Assembly (NCBI GenBank): GCA_946185285.1
Contig: CAMHIS010000011.1
Span: 1 to 48,299 of the forward strand
Origin: an uncultured Prevotellaceae bacterium
Lineage (GTDB): Bacteria; Bacteroidota; Bacteroidia; Bacteroidales; Bacteroidaceae
Direction of reading: 5' to 3'
Length of the DNA: 48,299 nucleotides
In this document: positions 33,663 to 40,123 of the stretch, in pieces
How positions within the stretch are numbered: position 1 is the stretch's first letter
Layout of the letters: every line of letters begins with the position of its first letter
The notes under the pieces: model-generated
Database searches by the model: none
Told to the model about the DNA's origin: nothing
The model's input: only the letters and a program-made list of their open reading frames with translations
Made by a program: the position numbers and the translations under genes

Positions 33663-35282
33663 ATGAAAAGATTGATGTTTTCCATCCTCCTGTGCTGTAC
33701 CATAGCAGCAGCCACGGCACAAAAGAGTTACCGCATTCCTGTCAGCGAAGCCGACGAGCAGATGCAGACGGGACGGTACGAACCGACATGGGCGTCGCTT
33801 GAGACTCACCAGACGCCGGAGTGGTTCCGCGATGCGAAGTTCGGCATCTGGGCCCACTGGGGACCGCAGTGCGTCGAAGGCTCGGGCGACTGGATGGCCC
33901 GCTCCTTGTATATGGAGGGCACCAACGAGTATAAGCACCACGTCAAGAACTACGGCCACCCGTCGGAGTTCGGTTTCAAGGACGTTCTGCCGCTGTTCAA
34001 GGCCGAGAAATGGGACCCTGAGAAGCTCGTCGAGCGTTACAAACGTTGCGGAGCGAAATACTTCTTCGTGCTTGGCAACCACCACGACAACTACGACCTT
34101 TGGGACTCAAAGTACCAGCCGTGGAACTCGAAGAACATCGGTCCGAAGCGTGACATCCTCGACGAGTGGGCACGCGCCGCCAAGAAAGCAGGACTGCCGT
34201 TGGGCATCTCGTTCCACGCCGACCACGCCTGGACGTGGTACGAGCCATCGCAGCGCTACGACCTGGAGGGCGAGAAGACCGGTGTCTATTACGACGGCAA
34301 CCTCACCAAGGAGGACGGCAAGGGCAAGTGGTGGGAAGGCTACGACCCGCAGCAGCTCTACCAGCAACGCCACCCCATGAGCAAGGGTTCGTGGGATAAC
34401 GGCGCCATACACGGCCAGTGGGACTGGAGCCACGGAGCCTGTCCGCCGTCGCAGGAGTTCGTCGACAATTTCTACAACCGCACCCTCGACGCCATCAACC
34501 GTTACCAGCCCGACCTCATCTACTTCGACGTCACCGTGCTGCCTTTCTACCCGCTGAGCGACTGCGGCCTCAGGATTGCCACACATCTTTATAATAAGAA
34601 CCCCCGAAGCGTCGTCTTCGGCAAGATTCTGAACGACGACCAGCGCCGCGCCCTGACCTGGGACGTGGAGCGAGGCGCCCCCAACGAGATTATCGACGAG
34701 CCTTGGCAGACATGCAACTGCATCGGCGGCTGGCACTACAACACGAGCATCTACGAGCAGAACCGCTACAAGACGGCCGAGGCAGTGGTCAGACAGCTGG
34801 TCGACATCGTCTCGAAGAACGGCAACCTGCTGCTCAGCATCCCCCTCCGCGCCGACGGTACCTACGACGACAAGGAGGCCCGGTTCCTCGACGAACTCGA
34901 AGCGTGGATGTCCGTCAACGGCGAGAGCATCTTCGGCACACGTCCCTGGGTGAAGTTCGGCGAGGGTCCCGTGGCCGAGAAGGACATCAAAATCAACAAC
35001 CAGGGCTTTAACGATGGCCAGTTTGCCAATATGGACTACCGCGACATCCGCTTCAACCAGACCAAGAAGTACCTCTACGTGACGGCCATGAGCTGGCCCC
35101 AGGACGGCAAGCTCATCATCAGGTCGCTGGCCAAGAACAACGCAGACTTCAAAAAAGGCATTAGCAATGTCACTCTCTTAGGCTACGGCAAGCTGAAAGC
35201 CCGCCAGACCGCACAGGGACTGGAGGTCCAGCTGCCCAAGCCCTGCAACAAGATCGCCCCCGTACTGAGAATCAACAAATAA
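33663..35282 (+). CDS. GH29 alpha-L-fucosidase, exported
   Basis: 539 residues from ATG 33663, with signal peptide MFSILLCCTIAAATAQ. The GH29 catalytic barrel shows WFRDAKFGIWAHWGPQ, GAKYFFVLGNHHDNYDLWDS (substrate-binding His pair) and the nucleophile Asp289 in DLIYFDVTVLPF. The C-terminal beta-domain, from about residue 430, contains ITAM-type strands (KKYLYVTAMSWPQDGKLIIRSL). It releases terminal L-fucose from glycans in the periplasm or at the surface, which would feed FucP at 30827-32128. It runs divergently from the Rpn gene and is followed by the pantothenate kinase gene 27 bases on. The general acid/base could not be assigned. Confidence 0.92.
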   Translation: MKRLMFSILLCCTIAAATAQKSYRIPVSEADEQMQTGRYEPTWASLETHQTPEWFRDAKFGIWAHWGPQCVEGSGDWMARSLYMEGTNEYKHHVKNYGHPSEFGFKDVLPLFKAEKWDPEKLVERYKRCGAKYFFVLGNHHDNYDLWDSKYQPWNSKNIGPKRDILDEWARAAKKAGLPLGISFHADHAWTWYEPSQRYDLEGEKTGVYYDGNLTKEDGKGKWWEGYDPQQLYQQRHPMSKGSWDNGAIHGQWDWSHGACPPSQEFVDNFYNRTLDAINRYQPDLIYFDVTVLPFYPLSDCGLRIATHLYNKNPRSVVFGKILNDDQRRALTWDVERGAPNEIIDEPWQTCNCIGGWHYNTSIYEQNRYKTAEAVVRQLVDIVSKNGNLLLSIPLRADGTYDDKEARFLDELEAWMSVNGESIFGTRPWVKFGEGPVAEKDIKINNQGFNDGQFANMDYRDIRFNQTKKYLYVTAMSWPQDGKLIIRSLAKNNADFKKGISNVTLLGYGKLKARQTAQGLEVQLPKPCNKIAPVLRINK

Positions 35283-35305
35283 ATCGAAAATAGAAAATCG
35301 TAAAT
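35282..35305 (+). promoter_or_regulatory. AT-rich leader repeat before the pantothenate kinase gene
   Basis: AATCGAAAAT, a short spacer, then AAATCGTAAAT ends 4 bases before ATG 35310. Nearly the same element (minus strand 30662-30638) ends 6 bases before the aldo/keto reductase start, suggesting a translation-start leader or a dispersed spacer repeat. Confidence 0.4.
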
Positions 35306-35309
35306 AATC

Positions 35310-36128
35310 ATGGGAATCATCATTGGAATTGACGTGGGCATATCGACCACGAAGATTGTGGGACTGAAAGACGGACGGGTGACATCGCCCACGCGCATCA
35401 CCGCCGCCGACCCTATTACGTCGCTCTACGGAGCGTTTGGCAAATATCTGCACGATGGCGACATCGCACTGCAGGACGTTGAGAAAGTGATGCTGACGGG
35501 TGTAGGCTCGGCCTACATCAAAGGCGACCTCTATGGACTGCCGACACAGAAGGTGGAGGAGTTCGAGGCCGACGGCCTCGGCGCCCGCTATGAGTCGAAG
35601 CTCGACCACACCATCGTCGTCTCGATGGGCACGGGTACCAGCTTCGTGCAGTGCGACGGCGACGTGATGCGCCACATCGGCGGCATTGGCATCGGTGGCG
35701 GCACGCTGGCAGGATTGTCGCGCCTGTTGCTGAATACCAGCGACATCAAGGCCGTCTCCGCAATGGCCATGCAGGGCGACGTCAGCCACATGAACCTGCG
35801 CATCGGCGACATCTCCGCCGAACCGCTGCCCGGCCTGCCTATGGAGGCTACGGCCAGCATCCTGGCCAAGGCGCAGAGCGACGCCTCGAAGGAGGACATC
35901 GCCCTGGGCATCATCTCGATGGTGCTTCAGACCATTGGTTCAGCAGCCTGGCTGTCGAGCCGCGGCTCCGGCATCCGCGACTTCGTGCTCATCGGCAACC
36001 TGACGCTTCTGCCACAGTGCAAGGACGTGTTTCCGCCGCTTGAAAAGTTGTACAATATCCATTATCACATTCCGAAATACTCACAGTACTGCACGGCTAT
36101 CGGTGCGGCACTGAGCTACAAGAAATAA
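35310..36128 (+). CDS. coaW: Type II pantothenate kinase (CoaW-like)
   Basis: 272 residues, acetate/sugar kinase fold. The ATP-phosphate loops are IGIDVGISTTKIVGL near the N-terminus and VSMGTGTSF in the middle. HIGGIGIGGGTLAGL is the hallmark of the Staphylococcus CoaW/eukaryotic PanK group rather than CoaA or CoaX. Near the end, FVLIGNLTLLPQ and YSQYCTAIGAAL match the same family. It phosphorylates pantothenate in the first step of coenzyme A synthesis. The location behind a fucosidase gene is probably transcriptional convenience. It converges with the MFS gene, with 2 bases between stops. Confidence 0.85.
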   Translation: MGIIIGIDVGISTTKIVGLKDGRVTSPTRITAADPITSLYGAFGKYLHDGDIALQDVEKVMLTGVGSAYIKGDLYGLPTQKVEEFEADGLGARYESKLDHTIVVSMGTGTSFVQCDGDVMRHIGGIGIGGGTLAGLSRLLLNTSDIKAVSAMAMQGDVSHMNLRIGDISAEPLPGLPMEATASILAKAQSDASKEDIALGIISMVLQTIGSAAWLSSRGSGIRDFVLIGNLTLLPQCKDVFPPLEKLYNIHYHIPKYSQYCTAIGAALSYKK

Positions 36129-36130
36129 GT

Positions 36131-37315
36131 TCATCTGACGCCCTCGTTCAGGTTCCTCTCCAAGAAGAACCTCCGGGTGGCCATGAAGAACAGCAGCACG
36201 CCGGCGGCATTGACTGCAGCCACCGTCCAGAAAGCGGCTGAATAGCCTAAGAGTTCGGCGACGATACCGCCCACGAGGATGCCGAGTCCCATGCCTACGT
36301 CCCACGACACGAGAATGGTCGAGTTGGCTGTGCCCCGCTGGTTGTTGGGCGCCACGCTGATGGTCATGTTCTGGAATGCCGGCCACATGTGGCCGTTGCC
36401 TAGTCCGATGAGCAGGGCCGAGGTGTAGTAGCCCACCATATTCGGTACCAGTATAAATAGCGTATAGCCGACGAGCGAGATGACCATCCCGCAGGCGGCA
36501 TTATGCGTCACCCGTCCCTGCCTGAGTGCCCGTCCGCCCTGTAGTCGCGACAGAATCAGTCCCACCGAGCAGAGCATGAAGTAGGTGCCCGTGCCGCCTG
36601 TGATGCCCATCACCTCCTTGCCATAGATGGCTAAGTAGTTGCTCAGCACGCCGAAGCAGAATCCGAATGCCACCATGTTCAGTCCCAACAGCCAGCCGCG
36701 GACGAGGAAGAAACGGTCAAGCGACAGTTTGGTTTTATCCTGGACCAGTTCTTTCGCCGGGATTGTGATTGTCGAGTCAACCGTAAGACCCGCAACGGCA
36801 ACAGTCAGCGCTATCCAGAACAGCAGTTCAAAGCTGTGTGTATAGCGATAGACGAAGATGCCGACCGTGGGCGCAATGGCCATCGCCAGGTTGTTCGACA
36901 GTCCGTAGTAGCCAATGCCCTCAGTGCGGCGGCTGGAGGGCAGCACGTCGATGGCCACCGTCGAATTGGCTACCGTCAGTGCCCCGAACGGTCCGCCGTG
37001 CAATGTGCGCACAATGGTGAACATCAGCAGTGTCGATGCTGCCAGATAGCCCGCAAAGAATATGGCAAAGGCCGCAAAGCTGACCATCAGCACCGTCTTT
37101 CGGGGAAATGAATCGACAAGATACCCGCTGAACGGACGCATCACCAATGCCGTCACGGTATAGCCCGACAGCACCAGTCCGATGACGTCCTTCGTCGCCC
37201 CGAAGTGTTCGCTCAGGTAGAGCGGCAGCAGCGGTGTCAGCACGTAGAAGGCGAAGAACAGCGAGAAGTTCGCCACCATCACCTTACAGTAGTTTCTGTT
37301 CCACAGTCGTTCCAT
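36131..37315 (-). CDS. MFS transporter, substrate unknown
   Basis: 394 residues from ATG 37313-37315, chosen because AAGGAAA lies just upstream and the promoter -7 box at 37337-37344 leaves no room for the longer form. There are about 12 membrane segments. The loop 2-3 MFS motif is seen as RPFSGYLVDSFPRKTVLMV, and SVGLILSRLQGGRALRQGR is the equivalent in the second half. It looks like a drug/metabolite efflux-type MFS (DHA/YfcJ-like), but the substrate cannot be inferred from the flanking genes. Confidence 0.85.
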   Translation of the reverse strand: MERLWNRNYCKVMVANFSLFFAFYVLTPLLPLYLSEHFGATKDVIGLVLSGYTVTALVMRPFSGYLVDSFPRKTVLMVSFAAFAIFFAGYLAASTLLMFTIVRTLHGGPFGALTVANSTVAIDVLPSSRRTEGIGYYGLSNNLAMAIAPTVGIFVYRYTHSFELLFWIALTVAVAGLTVDSTITIPAKELVQDKTKLSLDRFFLVRGWLLGLNMVAFGFCFGVLSNYLAIYGKEVMGITGGTGTYFMLCSVGLILSRLQGGRALRQGRVTHNAACGMVISLVGYTLFILVPNMVGYYTSALLIGLGNGHMWPAFQNMTISVAPNNQRGTANSTILVSWDVGMGLGILVGGIVAELLGYSAAFWTVAAVNAAGVLLFFMATRRFFLERNLNEGVR

Positions 37316-37336
37316 TTTCAATTTCCTTTCGGCGTG

Positions 37337-37344
37337 CAAAGGTA
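37337..37344 (-). promoter_or_regulatory. -7 element TACCTTTG of the MFS transporter gene
   Basis: Minus strand TACCTTTG ends 21 bases before the chosen start codon. No clear -33 element is seen. Confidence 0.5.
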
Positions 37345-37407
37345 CGAAATTATGCTGAATAATCGTGTCCTTGTGCAGGAAAACTTACTGTGAATCGCAG
37401 GAAACAA

Positions 37408-37465
37408 CCCTCACTTCCGTCACTTCCCTCACCTAAACGGGTGACAGAAGTGACGGAAGTGAGGG
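37408..37465. repeat. Perfect 19-bp palindrome of the CCGTCAC family
   Basis: CCCTCACTTCCGTCACTTC (37408-37426) is the exact reverse complement of 37447-37465. Inside the loop, TCACC and GGGTGA add further pairing. It shares the CCGTCAC word with 9436-9582. Confidence 0.8.
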
Positions 37466-37583
37466 ACGAAAAGTACGAATGGCAATTATGTCTCATTAGC
37501 ACCCATTTCCTTCTGTCAGCCTGTCAGGCGGAGCTTGCGAAAGATGAGCCTTTTATGTTTGTTCCACGGCGTGGAATAAATGA

Positions 37584-37641
37584 AACCCGCCACGTTTTCC
37601 GCAAAATGTGGCGGGTTATGGGAAAAACGTGGCGTTTTTTT
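37584..37641 (+). terminator. Two mutually exclusive hairpins ending in T7
   Basis: Stem A pairs AACCCGCCAC (37584-37593) with GTGGCGGGTT (37608-37617). Stem B pairs CGCCACGTTTTCC (37588-37600) with GGAAAAACGTGGCG (37621-37634) and is followed at once by seven T (37635-37641). Both use the same left arm, so only one can form, as in an attenuator. It precedes the GH3 promoter, so it may insulate that promoter or end a short unknown transcript. Confidence 0.55.
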
Positions 37642-37693
37642 GTCTCAGAAGACATGGGGCGGATTTCGTGAACGTAATTTTTCAAATATATCA

Positions 37694-37724
37694 TTGGCTG
37701 TTTGAGAAAAAAAACGTAACTTTG
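37694..37724 (+). promoter_or_regulatory. Promoter of the GH3 gene
   Basis: TTG (37694-37696), 20 bases, TAACTTTG (37717-37724), ending 14 bases before ATG 37739. Confidence 0.68.
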
Positions 37725-37738
37725 CAAGCGAAAAAACA

Positions 37739-38938
37739 ATGAAAGCAATGAAAACTATGAAGCAGATGAAGCTTTGGATGATTAGCGTCATCCTGACGTC
37801 CGGATTTGGACTTGTGTCTTGTACGAATGATGACGACCCGGTAGCACCGGCACCTGTTGACGAGGTGGAGGCTCAACTCCAGAAGATGACCCTGCGCGAA
37901 AAGGTGGGGCAGATGTTCTATGTGCGCCCCGAGTGTCTCGATACCACCATTCACTTCAACTTGCCCAGTGGTATCGACGAAAGTGCTGACGATATCAGGG
38001 AAATCAAGCTGCAGGCCGTGAACGCCACGATGAAGGGCGTGAACGAGAAATACCCCGTGGGCGGCATCATCCTCTATGCCCACAACATCAAGGACGAGGC
38101 CCAGCTGGCACGGTTCATCCCGGAGATACGGGCCCTGAAAGGCTCGCCACTGCTCTGCATCGACGAGGAGGGCGGTCGCGTGGCACGTATTGCCAACAAC
38201 GACAATTTCAACGAGAAGAAGTATGAGTCGATGGGTGCCATCGGTGCTACGGGCGACCCGCAGAATGCATACGAGTGTGGCAATACCATCGGTACGTATC
38301 TCCGCCGTTACGGCTTCGACATCGACTTTGCCCCTGTTGCCGACGTGAACACCAACCCGGAGAATATCGTCATAGGCCAACGGGCCTTCTCGGACGACCC
38401 TGCCGTGGCCGCTCCGATGGTGATTAACTATCTGCAGGGACTGAAGGATGCCGGCGTGACGGGATGCATCAAACACTTCCCCGGCCACGGCGACACCAAG
38501 GCCGACACGCACTTTGGCTATGCCCAGAGCATGAAGACATGGGACGAGATGCTCGGCTGCGAGATGACCACCTTTAAGGCGGGTATCGCCTGGGGCTGCC
38601 AGCTGATAATGACCGCCCATATCGCTGTGCCCAATGTGACTGGGTCGGATGTGCCCTCAACGATGTCGCCTGTCATCTTGCAGGACAAGCTGCGCGGCGA
38701 GTTAGGCTATCAGAATATCATCATCACCGATGCCATGGAGATGGGAGCCATCACCCAACAGTACAACTGTGCCGAGGCCACCGTGGGCTGTATCAAGGCC
38801 GGGGTGGATATCGTGCTGGGGCCGCAGAACTTCGTTCAAGCCTTTGATGCCGTCATCGCTGCCGTCAATAATGGCACCATCACCGAGGAGCGCATCAACC
38901 AGAGTGTCCGCCGCATCCTGAAACTGAAGTCGAAATAA
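37739..38938 (+). CDS. GH3 beta-N-acetylhexosaminidase (NagZ-like), lipoprotein
   Basis: 399 residues. The signal ISVILTSGFGLVSC places the lipid Cys at residue 28; Met codons at 1, 4, 7 and 10 are all possible starts, and the promoter's very short leader slightly favours M7. The single GH3 barrel shows PVGGIILYAHNI, the NagZ hallmark CIKHFPGHGDTKADTH (catalytic His/Asp dyad) and ITDAMEMGAI with the nucleophile Asp. It hydrolyses terminal beta-GlcNAc from chitooligosaccharide-like or peptidoglycan-derived glycans. Lipidation implies a periplasmic site, unlike cytoplasmic NagZ of Proteobacteria. The alanine dehydrogenase gene follows after 43 bases without a promoter. Confidence 0.9.
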   Translation: MKAMKTMKQMKLWMISVILTSGFGLVSCTNDDDPVAPAPVDEVEAQLQKMTLREKVGQMFYVRPECLDTTIHFNLPSGIDESADDIREIKLQAVNATMKGVNEKYPVGGIILYAHNIKDEAQLARFIPEIRALKGSPLLCIDEEGGRVARIANNDNFNEKKYESMGAIGATGDPQNAYECGNTIGTYLRRYGFDIDFAPVADVNTNPENIVIGQRAFSDDPAVAAPMVINYLQGLKDAGVTGCIKHFPGHGDTKADTHFGYAQSMKTWDEMLGCEMTTFKAGIAWGCQLIMTAHIAVPNVTGSDVPSTMSPVILQDKLRGELGYQNIIITDAMEMGAITQQYNCAEATVGCIKAGVDIVLGPQNFVQAFDAVIAAVNNGTITEERINQSVRRILKLKSK

Positions 38939-38981
38939 GATGAGTTAATATTCCAATAACCCAGCAAATAACTAAAAGCTT

Positions 38982-40082
38982 ATGAAAGTCGGAATTCCAA
39001 AGGAGATTAAGAACAATGAGAACCGCGTGGGCATGACCCCGGCAGGAGTAGCAGAAATGATAAGGCACGGTCACGAGGTGGTGGTGCAGCATACGGCAGG
39101 CGAGGGTAGTGGCTTCGCCGACTCGGAGTATGTGGCCGTCGGCGCACAGATATTGCCGACCATCGAGGATGTCTACCGTGAGGCCGATATGATTGTGAAG
39201 GTGAAGGAGCCCATCGAGCCGGAGTACAAGCTGATCAGGAAAGGTCAGTTGCTGTTCACCTATTTCCATTTTGCCAGTGAGCGCGAGCTGACCGACGCCA
39301 TGCTGAAGAGCGGAGCCGTCTGTCTGGCCTATGAGACGGTGCAGCTGCCGAACGGCTCACTGCCCCTGCTGCAGCCCATGAGCGAGGTGGCAGGGCGCAT
39401 GGCCGTACTCAACGGTGCCTATTACCTGCAAAAGACGCAGGGTGGCAAGGGCAAGCTCATCAATGGTGTGCCCGGCGTGCCTCCTGCCCGTGTGCTGGTG
39501 CTCGGCGGCGGTATCGTAGGCGAGGCCGCAGCAATGATGGCTGCCGGACTGGGAGCCGACGTGACCATCACCGACATCTCGCTGCCCCGTCTGCGCCAGC
39601 TCGACATTGAGACGCCGGCCAACGTGCACACCCTGTACAGTTCAGAGCACAACATTGTCAAGCAACTGAAGGATGTTGACATCGTCATCGGTTCGGTGCT
39701 CGTGCCGGGCGACAAGACGCCCCACCTCATCACCAAGGAGATGCTGGCGCTGATGGAGCCGGGGACGGTGCTCGTCGACGTGGCCATCGACCAGGGCGGA
39801 TGCTTCGAGACCTCGCGGCCTACCACCCACAGCGATCCCGTCTACGTTGAGGACGGCATCATCCATTACTGTGTGGCCAACATCCCCGGAGCGGTGTCCC
39901 ACACCTCGACGCTGGCCCTCACCAACGCCACCCTGCGCTATGCCCTCGCCCTGGCCGACAAAGGCTGGCAGCAGGCCTGCAAGGACGACTCGGCCCTGGC
40001 CAAGGGCCTGAACATCGTCGAGGGTAAGGTGGTATTCAAGGCCGTTGCCGATGTCTTCGGCCTGCCGTATGAACCAATCTGA
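38982..40082 (+). CDS. ald: Alanine dehydrogenase
   Basis: 366 residues, normal length. MKVGIPKEIKNNENRVGMTP is the family N-terminus. The catalytic Lys75 (VKVKEP) and His96 (TYFHFAS) fall at the canonical numbers, and the NAD-binding loop VLVLGGGIVGEAAAMMAAGLG is complete. It reversibly converts L-alanine to pyruvate and ammonia. Coming after a hexosaminidase gene, it could help catabolise alanine from peptidoglycan fragments, though that link is inference. Confidence 0.95.
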   Translation: MKVGIPKEIKNNENRVGMTPAGVAEMIRHGHEVVVQHTAGEGSGFADSEYVAVGAQILPTIEDVYREADMIVKVKEPIEPEYKLIRKGQLLFTYFHFASERELTDAMLKSGAVCLAYETVQLPNGSLPLLQPMSEVAGRMAVLNGAYYLQKTQGGKGKLINGVPGVPPARVLVLGGGIVGEAAAMMAAGLGADVTITDISLPRLRQLDIETPANVHTLYSSEHNIVKQLKDVDIVIGSVLVPGDKTPHLITKEMLALMEPGTVLVDVAIDQGGCFETSRPTTHSDPVYVEDGIIHYCVANIPGAVSHTSTLALTNATLRYALALADKGWQQACKDDSALAKGLNIVEGKVVFKAVADVFGLPYEPI

Positions 40083-40123
40083 ATGAATGACAAAGAGCGA
40101 TAACTATTAACTTGATAACACTT

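Larger units (their letters stand above)
37345..37716. other. Gene-free spacer rich in hairpins
   Basis: This divergent spacer between the MFS and GH3 genes carries the palindrome at 37408-37465, a small dyad TTCCACG-G-CGTGGAA at 37562-37576, and the two overlapping stem-loops at 37584-37641. Open frames across it have no codon bias or start signal. Confidence 0.6.

Noticed and set aside
37316..37339. Upstream extension of the MFS protein (MHAERKLK)
   Set aside because: The promoter -7 box at 37337-37344 overlaps it, and a good AAGGAAA precedes the inner ATG.
37390..37671. Possible 93-codon gene across the hairpin-rich spacer
   Set aside because: It runs straight through the 19-bp palindrome and both hairpins, with no codon bias and no start signal.
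37691..38620. 309-codon minus-strand frame opposite the GH3 gene
   Set aside because: Antisense to a gene with a full NagZ motif and promoter; no family resemblance.
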